The position numbers were made by a program, and so were the translations under genes. Of a stretch of 32,466 nucleotides of DNA, positions 19,179-26,246 are shown piece after piece. The notes under the pieces were generated by a model. The model was not told the DNA's origin. It ran no database searches and worked only from the letters and a program-made list of their open reading frames with translations. The first letter of the stretch is position 1. Each line of letters starts with the position of its first letter. Source of the DNA: Deltaproteobacteria bacterium CG11_big_fil_rev_8_21_14_0_20_45_16 (lineage in GTDB: Bacteria > Bdellovibrionota > UBA2394); the NCBI GenBank assembly GCA_002787535.1, contig PCXB01000048.1, positions 1 through 32,466 on the forward strand. Reading direction: 5' to 3'.

Positions 19179-19187
19179 ATCGATTTC

Positions 19188-20789
19188 CTACTTATTAGAT
19201 TTATTGAAATACATCACGTAGGCACGGTCTACAAGATTGGGGGTAAAACCCAAAACTTCAGGCCGTACAAAACCAAAGTTTGTATAATAAAACATTGGCA
19301 ATATTGGAAGATCTTCCAATAGTAGTTTTTCCGTAGTCTCCAGAATTTTCAAACGCTTGTCGTGATCAACCTCACCACTCGAACGCTCAAACAACTTGTC
19401 ATAGTTTGGCGACGCATAGCCGGTATGATTATTCCCAGACGAACTAGTAAAAAGCTCCAAAAAAGTAGCGGGATCGGGGTAATCCCCCATCCATCCACTT
19501 CTCGAAATATCAAAATCCATCTGCCTTTGAGCAGCCAAATAGACCTTCCACTCTTGATTGAATGGCTCAGCGGTAATGCCTAGATTTTTCGACCACATTT
19601 CCTGAATGGCTTGAGCAATCCTTTTATGAAGCTCTTTCGTATCGTACTGAAGCCGGAGCGTCCGCAGGGATTTAAGCCCTTTTTCCTTCATATAGGCCGC
19701 TAATAAGGTCTTTGCCTTCTTAAGATCCTCAGGAAAGTTGCCAGAGACCACCCCTTTTGGAGAAACATAATCACCCGTTTTTGGAGGGACCAAACTTATG
19801 GCGGGAATCTCGCCACCACGAGTTACCTTCTCTACAAGAGCATTTCGATCGATGGCCAGAGCAAGAGCCTGTCGAACTCGAGCATCATTAAGAGGCTCTC
19901 GAGTCGTATTAAATCGATAGAAATAAGTGATAAAAGCCGGCTCAACCCGGAAATTTGGATCCTTTTTCAAAGCTGGGACCAAAGCATTCGGCGCTCCATT
20001 ATGACCAGTCCAGTCTAACCGCCCTTGACGAAACATATTCACAGCCGTTTGCTTATCATTTAAGGGTAGCGCCACAACCTGTTCGATATTTACCTCAGCC
20101 GCATTCCAATACTGAGGATTTTTCTTCAGTACAATGTTCTGCTGAACTGACCATTCTTTAAGAGTATATGGCCCGTTCGAAACCATATTTTCGGGACGTG
20201 TCCATTGGTCACCAAATTTTTCAACATTTTCCTTTTTCGCAGGAAACATTACAGATTCAGCCGTCAAATGCAAAAAAAACGGAACAGGCTTATTCAGGCG
20301 AACTTCCAAACTTCTCTCATCCAAAGCCTTAACACCAACTTTAGCCGCATTTTCCGGAGTAGGGTTCTTAGAATATTCAGCGGCACCAACAATATTGTCG
20401 GTCAACCAATAAGAGTAGGGTCCCATCGTATCGGCTCGCATAGCTCTCAACCAAGACCATTCAAAATCCTTGGCCGTCAAAGGACTGCCGTCCGACCACT
20501 TCAATCCCTTTCGGAGTTTGAAAACATAGAGCTTTCCCCCATCCTTAGGCTGTGGAATGTTTTCGGCCTGTCCGGGCATTAAGCTAACCCAGTCTTGGCC
20601 ATGGCGCATAAGACCTTCAAAAATCTGAACCACTATATTATTGTCGGGAACGCCAGTAACTTTATGAGGATCCAGAGTCTCGGGCTCGTTTTCGTTGCCA
20701 AAAACAAATTCATGGGGCTTGGTCTGCGCCTTTTCTAGGGCCGCAATATTTGAATGAAAGCTAAGAGCAAAGGCCAATTCTAATAACAT
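19188..20789 (-). CDS. oppA: Periplasmic oligopeptide-binding protein OppA
   Basis: This is the substrate-binding subunit of the importer. The segment NEPETLDPHKVTGVPDNNIVVQIFEGL followed by LRKGLKWSDGSPLTAKDFEWSW closely resembles enterobacterial OppA and the SBP family 5 signature. The 533 residues are typical. The N-terminus has a hydrophobic stretch but no basic residue before it, so the signal peptide is atypical. There is no lipobox Cys, so a soluble periplasmic form is expected, as in Gram-negatives. The ATG at 20789 has a strong AAGGAG eight bases upstream, part of which falls in a dyad. It is the first gene of the operon, behind a readable promoter. Confidence 0.95.
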   Translation of the reverse strand: MLLELAFALSFHSNIAALEKAQTKPHEFVFGNENEPETLDPHKVTGVPDNNIVVQIFEGLMRHGQDWVSLMPGQAENIPQPKDGGKLYVFKLRKGLKWSDGSPLTAKDFEWSWLRAMRADTMGPYSYWLTDNIVGAAEYSKNPTPENAAKVGVKALDERSLEVRLNKPVPFFLHLTAESVMFPAKKENVEKFGDQWTRPENMVSNGPYTLKEWSVQQNIVLKKNPQYWNAAEVNIEQVVALPLNDKQTAVNMFRQGRLDWTGHNGAPNALVPALKKDPNFRVEPAFITYFYRFNTTREPLNDARVRQALALAIDRNALVEKVTRGGEIPAISLVPPKTGDYVSPKGVVSGNFPEDLKKAKTLLAAYMKEKGLKSLRTLRLQYDTKELHKRIAQAIQEMWSKNLGITAEPFNQEWKVYLAAQRQMDFDISRSGWMGDYPDPATFLELFTSSSGNNHTGYASPNYDKLFERSSGEVDHDKRLKILETTEKLLLEDLPILPMFYYTNFGFVRPEVLGFTPNLVDRAYVMYFNKSNK

Positions 20790-20794
20790 AAATA

Positions 20795-20816
20795 GGTCTC
20801 CTTAATGAATGAGACC
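20795..20816 (-). promoter_or_regulatory. Dyad covering the oppA ribosome binding site
   Basis: Six-base arms GGTCTC and GAGACC flank a ten-base centre. On the oppA strand the second arm shares its GAG with the Shine-Dalgarno AAGGAG (20803-20798). If transcribed in full it can fold over the ribosome binding site; alternatively, since the predicted start of transcription falls near 20812, it may be an operator overlapping +1. Confidence 0.45.
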
Positions 20817-20818
20817 GC

Positions 20819-20847
20819 TTTATCGCAATATTTTAGAGGATTGGCAA
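20819..20847 (-). promoter_or_regulatory. Predicted sigma-70-type promoter of the opp operon
   Basis: On the minus strand TTGCCA (20847-20842) is followed after exactly 17 bases by GATAAA (20824-20819). These match the -35 and -10 consensus at five and four of six positions. It fits neatly in the 58-base gap between the HAMP gene stop and the oppA start. Confidence 0.5.
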
Positions 20848-21306
20848 CTATTCAGGTCGAGCTTCCATGCGGTCAGCCATTTGATTGAGCATGAGCGCCA
20901 CATCCTGGAATTCGTCGTCTGACCGAAGTTTAACTCTTGCTTCGTTAAACTGTCCTGCGCCCATGCTTTCGATGCTTCGCTTGATCGCAAACATCGGGCC
21001 CACGATACGGTGAGAAAGGAAATTAGCCATTACGAATACAAACACAGAAAACAAAGCCACAACGATAACCACGCTCAAAAGCAAAGAGGTCATCTGTTTT
21101 TCGACAAGGAGATACAGGCTATGCTGCTTGAGAACGCCTGCATTAGTCAAAGTATTGAGAACCTGCTCAGAGTGGAACCAAAAGGTTCCGATCAATACGG
21201 TACTCACCAATAAGACGATTGAAATCAACAAAATCGCGTAACGTCTTTGAAAGCTTGGATCAATCCAGCGTAAACTACGTCTTTCATTGGACATTTCAGC
21301 AGTCAT
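20848..21306 (-). CDS. HAMP-domain membrane protein without an output domain
   Basis: This small inner-membrane protein has two transmembrane helices (RRYAILLISIVLLVSTVLIGTFWF and a second beginning LLLSVVIVVALFSVFVFVMANF) around a short periplasmic loop. A HAMP-like coil follows (HRIVGPMFAIKRSIESMGAGQF, then DEFQDVALMLNQMADRM). It then ends: there is no kinase, methyl-accepting, GGDEF or other output domain. I prefer the ATG at 21306 (153 residues), which has AGGA five bases upstream; an ATG at 21336 with a G-rich block, or a TTG at 21375, are alternatives. It lies 58 bases upstream of oppA on the same strand and may relay a signal to a partner histidine kinase or receptor, but that is inference. 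Confidence 0.75.
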   Translation of the reverse strand: MTAEMSNERRSLRWIDPSFQRRYAILLISIVLLVSTVLIGTFWFHSEQVLNTLTNAGVLKQHSLYLLVEKQMTSLLLSVVIVVALFSVFVFVMANFLSHRIVGPMFAIKRSIESMGAGQFNEARVKLRSDDEFQDVALMLNQMADRMEARPE

Positions 21307-21467
21307 ACTAATCCTATCCGTAATATCAGAGTTCATTTGTTGATACCCCCCGCACTCTAAAGAGCTTGATATCAAAATTCTAACCTAACAGCCTGCGCTG
21401 GCAAGGAAACTGTTAAGTAAAATTTGAGATTCATCCTGCGACGCGTTAGGTGATAGTCTCGAAAACA

Positions 21468-22463
21468 ATGTCATCAAAGCAACGCGCTCAAATTAAAGCG
21501 ATTAGAAACTATTTTCCTCAAAAAAAATTGACCAATAAACAACTCGAAAAGATGGTCGACACCACTGACAGCTGGATTAGGGAACGAACAGGCATTCGGG
21601 AACGACGCCTGGCAGAAACCCACGAAACGCCTTCCTTTATGGGCGCTGAAGCTGCCAAAGAACTCTTAAACGACTTGTCGATCGACCCTATGAGTATTGA
21701 CTGCATTGTTGTTGCCACGATTACGGGTGATTACAGCTTTCCTGCTTCAGCGGCTCTAATCCAGCGAATCATCGGAGCAAAAAAGGCTTGGGGTTTCGAT
21801 ATTTCTGCAGCCTGCAGTGGCTACCTTTACGGTTTGGAGACAACACGAGCTTTCGTGGAGTCTGGTCTTTATAAGAATATACTTTTTATTGCAGCGGAAA
21901 AAATGAGTTCGATTTTGGATTATACAGATCGGAGCACATGTATTTTATTTGGAGACGCTGGGAGCGCTAGTTTTATTTGCCAAGCAGACTCTGATGAGAA
22001 TTCGGTTATTATTGATTCACTTCTTAAAATGGATGGAACGGGAGTGGAAGCCCTTTACTCGCCAGTCGGCGGATCTTTAAAACCTCTTACCGAAGAGACG
22101 ATCAAAGCCAAAGAGCATTACGCAAAACAAGATGGACGAACCGTTTACAAGCGAGCCGTAGTTGATATGGCGGAAATTTCTTTGGAGGTGCTCAAACGAA
22201 ATTCTCTGAAGGCTTCCGATTTGAAACTGTTTGTACCTCACCAAGCAAACTTGCGAATTATTGAATCGGCAGCTGATAGACTCGGCCTTCCTATGGATAA
22301 AGTTGCCTTGAATATTGAGATGCATGGCAATACGACAGCCGCGACAATACCAACCGCCCTTCGTCAGGCCGAACTTGAAGGAAAAGTGGCCAAAGGGGAT
22401 CTCGTTTTACTTGCAAGTTTCGGAGCGGGCTTTACTTGGGGCGCAACTCTCTTGAAATATTGA
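21468..22463 (+). CDS. fabH: 3-oxoacyl-ACP synthase III (KAS III)
   Basis: FabH condenses acetyl-CoA (or another acyl-CoA) with malonyl-ACP to start fatty-acid chains. The catalytic triad is present: Cys116 in DISAACSGY, His258 in PHQAN and Asn288 in GNTTAA. The opening TDSWIRERTGIRERR is a FabH signature. The ATG at 21468 gives 331 residues; an in-frame GTG at 21450 would add six, and neither has a strong ribosome binding site. It is not next to plsX, fabD, fabG or acpP, so it may be a second, specialised copy. Its stop abuts that of the convergent pentapeptide gene with no base between. Confidence 0.93.
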   Translation: MSSKQRAQIKAIRNYFPQKKLTNKQLEKMVDTTDSWIRERTGIRERRLAETHETPSFMGAEAAKELLNDLSIDPMSIDCIVVATITGDYSFPASAALIQRIIGAKKAWGFDISAACSGYLYGLETTRAFVESGLYKNILFIAAEKMSSILDYTDRSTCILFGDAGSASFICQADSDENSVIIDSLLKMDGTGVEALYSPVGGSLKPLTEETIKAKEHYAKQDGRTVYKRAVVDMAEISLEVLKRNSLKASDLKLFVPHQANLRIIESAADRLGLPMDKVALNIEMHGNTTAATIPTALRQAELEGKVAKGDLVLLASFGAGFTWGATLLKY

Positions 22464-22820
22464 CTATACGATTTTTTGACCGGATGTATCTTCGAAATTC
22501 GTTCCCTGAAGATTGGCACCACGGAAATCCGTATATTCAAAATATGCCTTCTTTAAGTTGGCATTCTTAAGATTCGCATTGCGAAAACTTGTGTAGCTAA
22601 GATTGCATCCTCGCAAATCAGCTCCCTCTAAATCCGCGCTCTCCAAATTGGCACAAGCTAAATTGCTATTTTGAAGTTTGCTGCCACTCATATTGGCGCC
22701 TACTAAAAATGCACTTCGTAAATTTGATTCTCGCAAGTCCAATCCGTTCAGACTGACGTTAGGAGTAATCTCTCCGTTTCGAACCATCTCTTCAAACTTG
22801 TCTTTGTTTAGTTCCGCCAT
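22464..22820 (-). CDS. Pentapeptide-repeat protein
   Basis: The protein has 119 residues. After a short charged N-terminus (AELNKDKFEEMVRNGEI) there are about 17 consecutive five-residue repeats of the A/N-(D/N)-L/F-x-x type from about residue 27 to the end, such as NLACA, NLESA, DLEGA, DLRGC and NLKNA. These build a right-handed quadrilateral beta-helix of roughly four coils. Some such proteins mimic DNA and protect gyrase, but most have unknown roles, and nothing here decides. I chose the ATG at 22820 with AAGGAG ten bases upstream; a TTG two codons earlier is too close to it. It is 70 bases downstream of the anchored TPR gene on the same strand. Confidence 0.9.
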   Translation of the reverse strand: MAELNKDKFEEMVRNGEITPNVSLNGLDLRESNLRSAFLVGANMSGSKLQNSNLACANLESADLEGADLRGCNLSYTSFRNANLKNANLKKAYFEYTDFRGANLQGTNFEDTSGQKIV

Positions 22821-22890
22821 TTCCAAAGTTCTCCTTCTTCCAAATAATCTCTGCTACCTTCTAGCACAAAAATAAAATTCGAAAAGCCCC

Positions 22891-23826
22891 CTATGGTTCA
22901 GACCTATATGTCTGCCGCCGTTCGATCATAAGCTTCCGCTTTTGAGCCAAATGACTTGTAGGCTGATCCCCAGCCCAGGTCTCAATAAAGTCAGCCGCTT
23001 CGCTCCAACGCTCGGAAGCCATAAGTGCCTGCGCATGAAGATCCCTCATTTGTTCTTGTCGATCTGGCGAAAGCCTCAAGGCTAAGCCTCGATCGGAGTA
23101 CTCCAAAGCCGAATCAAAATCTTTCCGCAGCAGGCTCTCAACGGCATTTTGGGCCAAAGCTCGCGCATTTACGGGGTCCCGAACGGCGGCCAAGCGCAAA
23201 TAGCTTTCAGCCTCAGCCAAATGTCCATCCCGCTTCAATAAACGGGCATACATGCTCAATATATTTCCATTGTTTGGATTCTTTTCAACCAATTGTTCCA
23301 CTTTCTTAAGGGCTTCGTCTTGGCCGCCAATTGAACTAAGACCTGCCAAAGCATTCCAATTTCCAGGCTCTTTTATCAGGACAATATCCAACTCTTCCAG
23401 CGCTTCAACTCGTTTGCCCTGAATTCCAAGAACCTCGGCAAGGCTCGTTCGTAAGCGGTTATTGTTAGGATATTTAGCAACCAAAGTTTTTAGAAACGTT
23501 TCGGAAGCAGAATAGTTTTCCCGCTCTATCAAGAAATCAGCCATGATAGCCTGAAACTCATCGGTATCCGGATTGGAAAGTAGTTCTTTAGAGAGCAAAT
23601 CCTGAAGCTGATCTTCCTGGCCCAGTTCATATAATTCCATCGCTCGCTTAATTAAATTGGCCTGACGATCCCCATTCTGTTTCGTGTTCTTTTCGTCATT
23701 GAGCACTTCATTGGAAGAAAAACTAAATTTCTTGGGTTGCTGCGCCGCCCAACGCGCAAAGAAAATTCCGGCGAGCACAAAACCACCGACAATCAGTATT
23801 CCAAATCCAAAGGATCGCCTCATCAT
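22891..23826 (-). CDS. Membrane-anchored TPR protein (paralogue of the one at 29503)
   Basis: The protein has 312 residues with an N-terminal signal-anchor (RRSFGFGILIVGGFVLAGIFFARW), a polar linker to about residue 55, then a chain of TPR units to the end. Characteristic TPR positions are seen in LIKRAMELYELGQ, FQAIMADFLIERENYSASETFLKTLVAKYPNN, LAEVLGIQGKRVEALEELDIVL and AEAESYLRLAAVRDPVNARA. The ATG at 23826 has GAGG eight bases upstream; a GTG at 23847 is a weaker choice. The repeat region probably faces the periplasm and binds other proteins. It lacks catalytic motifs. It is divergent from the CpoB-like gene. Confidence 0.82.
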   Translation of the reverse strand: MMRRSFGFGILIVGGFVLAGIFFARWAAQQPKKFSFSSNEVLNDEKNTKQNGDRQANLIKRAMELYELGQEDQLQDLLSKELLSNPDTDEFQAIMADFLIERENYSASETFLKTLVAKYPNNNRLRTSLAEVLGIQGKRVEALEELDIVLIKEPGNWNALAGLSSIGGQDEALKKVEQLVEKNPNNGNILSMYARLLKRDGHLAEAESYLRLAAVRDPVNARALAQNAVESLLRKDFDSALEYSDRGLALRLSPDRQEQMRDLHAQALMASERWSEAADFIETWAGDQPTSHLAQKRKLMIERRQTYRSEP

Positions 23827-23937
23827 CTTCGAAACCTCATCTAGCACATTCGGAGAGCATTTCTACTCCCCTGCTAAGTATTCGATAAGACAGCTCTAGT
23901 TATCAAGAGAAGCTTCAGGCAAAACGGCTAATTGCAC

Positions 23938-23943
23938 TATAAT
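23938..23943 (+). promoter_or_regulatory. TATAAT -10 element immediately before the CpoB-like gene
   Basis: A perfect TATAAT ends five bases before the ATG at 23949. A good -35 is not evident. If used, transcription would begin at or beside the start codon and the message would be leaderless; no ribosome binding site is visible for this start. Confidence 0.35.
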
Positions 23944-23948
23944 AGAGC

Positions 23949-24446
23949 ATGGACCCTATAGGCCTCTTAATGCTGATTTTAAACCTTCAGACGCCACCCC
24001 CGGCAGCTCTATGTGAGGAGATTCGGAAAAGCCTTCAAACCTGCGAAGAAGCTTCTTGGCTAAAGCCCGAAGAGCGACCACCCCTCTTAGACTCCCAAAG
24101 CGAAGAAGTAACAACAAGGCCAAGCCTTCCCGAATCAACGCGACTTCTTCAAATTAAGATTCTTCCGCAGCCTGCTCGAAAAATTTATCAATCTGGACTC
24201 GACCTTATAGGCGATGAAGATTGGGATGCCGCATTGCTCCATATGGAAGCCCTTGTTCGACAACATCCAAAATCCAATCTTGCTGATAACGCTGTCTTTT
24301 GGATGGCAAAACTATATGAACATAAGAAAGAAAAAGTACTTGCCGTCGCGGAATATCACCGACTTATTGAGAATTATCCGAAAAGTGAAAAATTCAGCAG
24401 GGCATCGAAGCGACTGAAGGAATTAGAAAGTTTCCAAAATCACTAA
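23949..24446 (+). CDS. CpoB/YbgF-like TPR protein
   Basis: This 165-residue protein has a short hydrophobic N-terminus (GLLMLILNL) that may be a weak signal sequence, a Pro/Glu-rich linker, then a C-terminal pair of TPRs. That part reads YQSGLDLIGDEDWDAALLHMEALVRQHPKSNLADNAVFWMAKLYEHKKEKVLAVAEYHRLIENYPKSEK in pattern, very like the C-terminal domain of CpoB (YbgF), which links Tol-Pal with peptidoglycan synthesis. The N-terminal coiled coil of CpoB is missing, and no tol or pal gene is nearby. It may therefore be a CpoB-like periplasmic adaptor rather than true CpoB. The next gene follows after 59 bases. Confidence 0.75.
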   Translation: MDPIGLLMLILNLQTPPPAALCEEIRKSLQTCEEASWLKPEERPPLLDSQSEEVTTRPSLPESTRLLQIKILPQPARKIYQSGLDLIGDEDWDAALLHMEALVRQHPKSNLADNAVFWMAKLYEHKKEKVLAVAEYHRLIENYPKSEKFSRASKRLKELESFQNH

Positions 24447-24459
24447 GATCAACGATAAT
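24431..24459 (+). promoter_or_regulatory. Candidate promoter for the two-unit secreted protein gene
   Basis: TTTCCA (24431-24436) is followed after 17 bases by GATAAT (24454-24459), matching the sigma-70 consensus at four and five of six positions. It overlaps the last codons of the CpoB-like gene and lies 46 bases before the next start. Confidence 0.35.
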
Positions 24460-24505
24460 TTAGGGAGTAGCTAATCGGCGCGACGAATTAAGGGGAGCGA
24501 AATCC

Positions 24506-25336
24506 ATGAAACTTACATTTTTAAGAATTTTCTCATTGTTGATGTTTGTGGCGGCCTTAAATGCATTGAAGGCACAAAACTCCTTGGAAAAACTTGATGG
24601 TTTAAATAAAACTCCGTACCTCGATCTCGAATACATCATCGCCAACAAGATGGAATCCGTTGGAATCATCGCCGCGTCCTGGCAACCCTCCACCTATCTT
24701 ACAAGTGAAGATGTGGTTTACTTAGAGATGGAAATGCCTGTATCGGTTGGCGATCAATTTACGGTGTATCGCGATGTGGGAGATATCAAACAATTGGGGA
24801 CATTTTTTGGAAGTGCTGGACGCCGAATTCAGTTTTTAGGCGATGTCCGAGTGACTAAAGTTTCGGATATTGTTGAGGCCCGCATTTACAATGCCATTGA
24901 CGATATTAATACGGGCAATAAGCTCATGCCGTATTTTTCACGACGCATAGAGATCAGTCCCCGAATTCCTACGAATGATATTCGTGGAAAGATCTTAGGA
25001 CCAGCTGAACCAAAAGAAATCGCCGGTTCTTACCTTTTCGTTTTTCTTGATAAAGGCTCGAATGACGGCCTACGAATGAATGATAAACTTTTTGTTTACA
25101 AAAAGGGACACGGATCCAAAGCCATAAAATCTCACCTTCCGGATGTGAATATTGCTGAGCTCATGGTTGTTGCCGTAACAGAAACTCACGCGACTGCTTA
25201 TGTACTAAATTCCGTCGAAGGATTTGAGGCTGGCGCAAATTTCAAGACTGCCCTTCCTGAAATTAAATATCTGGACCCCGGCCTTCCAACAGCAGATCAG
25301 ACGGATTCGTCAGCGAAAGCGCTCCCGAATCAATAA
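24506..25336 (+). CDS. Secreted protein with two FlgT-C/LysM-associated-like units
   Basis: The protein has 276 residues and a clear signal peptide ending near ALNALKA before QNSLE. The mature protein holds two related units. The first (about 70-145) runs YLEMEMPVSVGDQFTVYR, then GDVRVTKVSDIVEARIYNAIDDINTGNKLMP. The second (about 170-250) runs FLDKGSNDGLRMNDKLFVYKKG, then AELMVVAVTETHATAYVLNSVEGFEAGANF. Each pairs a V-G-D-x-F-x-V-Y strand with a later T-x-V/T-x-A-x-V hairpin, a pattern I associate with FlgT C-terminal and LysM-linked envelope proteins. Function is unknown. AGGGGAG lies eight bases before the ATG. Its low-complexity last 24 codons overlap the end of dprA on the other strand. 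Confidence 0.8.
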   Translation: MKLTFLRIFSLLMFVAALNALKAQNSLEKLDGLNKTPYLDLEYIIANKMESVGIIAASWQPSTYLTSEDVVYLEMEMPVSVGDQFTVYRDVGDIKQLGTFFGSAGRRIQFLGDVRVTKVSDIVEARIYNAIDDINTGNKLMPYFSRRIEISPRIPTNDIRGKILGPAEPKEIAGSYLFVFLDKGSNDGLRMNDKLFVYKKGHGSKAIKSHLPDVNIAELMVVAVTETHATAYVLNSVEGFEAGANFKTALPEIKYLDPGLPTADQTDSSAKALPNQ

Positions 25337-26246
25337 GCCTCTGACTACCCATAAAATTTTCATCATTAGCCAAGGGCCTAAGTACAAAAATATTCTTTCC
25401 CATTTCAAGAGCGGCTCGCGCCGTAGAAAGAGATCCACTTTTTTCGTGCGCTTGGGCCAAAAACAAATCCTGCCCGAGAGCGGCGATCAATCGATTGCGC
25501 TCTGGAAACTGATAAGGCATCGCTTTAACATGAGGTGGATACTCGCTAATCAAGGCTCCTCCCCCTTCCAGTAGCCGACGAAACAGATCCAAATTTCTCT
25601 GAGGGTAGAGTTCATTTAGACCACTCCCAAGGACGGCTATGGTATAGGCACCAAAATCAAGCGCCGCACGATGCGCTTCAGCATCGATACCATAGGCCCC
25701 ACCGCTCACGACAGAATAACCCGCTTGGGTCCAACGCCGAACACAGGAGCGAGTCATGCGCAGGCTGTAGGGATTTGGCTTTCGTGAGCCCACAACACTA
25801 ACAAAATCTCGGATCTGCCAATTCCCTCTCACATAAAGGCCTAGAGGCGGCTGAGGAAGTTGCATAAAAATCGGTGGGTAATCCTTATCCAGCATGCTTA
25901 CAAATTGAAACTCCGGATGAAGCTGAATTTTTCTAAAAAAATTCCAGTCTTTTAGAATCGCTTGCAGTTTCTCCAGAGGACTCGAGAAGAATACCGATTC
26001 CCTTTCAAGAGCATTCCAAAGCCGAAAGAATTTAGCTCGTTCAAAAAAGCTGATCGATAAAACTTTCTCACGGTCTTCCATAAACACTTGAGTTAAGAGA
26101 GAAAATCGGGGGGATTCAAGCAAAAACAAGGCCTCGACGCTTCCTGCACGATTTTGTTCTTTTTGAAATTCGTCTTGGATTTCTTTAGCAAACGAGTAAA
26201 CATAAGCCGTGCCAGAATCGAAAAGCAGAAGGCTCTTTTCCAACAT
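25263..26246 (-). CDS. dprA: DNA-processing protein DprA (Smf)
   Basis: DprA binds incoming single-stranded DNA during natural transformation and loads RecA. The extended Rossmann core is complete: VVGSRKPNPYS, VVSGGAYGIDAEAHRAAL, TIAVLGSGLNELYPQRN, ISEYPPHVKAMPYQFPERNRLIAALG and SGSLSTARAALEMGKNIFVL. The N-terminal region (1-130) is divergent from the usual SAM-like helices. The C-terminal winged helix found in some DprA proteins is absent; the protein ends shortly after the core (328 residues). The start ATG at 26246 has no good ribosome binding site and lies inside the divergent glycosyltransferase frame. Its 3' end overlaps the secreted protein gene by 74 bases. Confidence 0.93.
   Translation of the reverse strand: MLEKSLLLFDSGTAYVYSFAKEIQDEFQKEQNRAGSVEALFLLESPRFSLLTQVFMEDREKVLSISFFERAKFFRLWNALERESVFFSSPLEKLQAILKDWNFFRKIQLHPEFQFVSMLDKDYPPIFMQLPQPPLGLYVRGNWQIRDFVSVVGSRKPNPYSLRMTRSCVRRWTQAGYSVVSGGAYGIDAEAHRAALDFGAYTIAVLGSGLNELYPQRNLDLFRRLLEGGGALISEYPPHVKAMPYQFPERNRLIAALGQDLFLAQAHEKSGSLSTARAALEMGKNIFVLRPLANDENFMGSQRLIDSGALSLTNPSDLLLEGRGPDI

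Noticed and set aside
21366-21375. TTGATATCAA as an FNR-type site upstream of fabH
   Set aside because: FNR boxes have a four-base gap between TTGAT and ATCAA; here the halves are fused.
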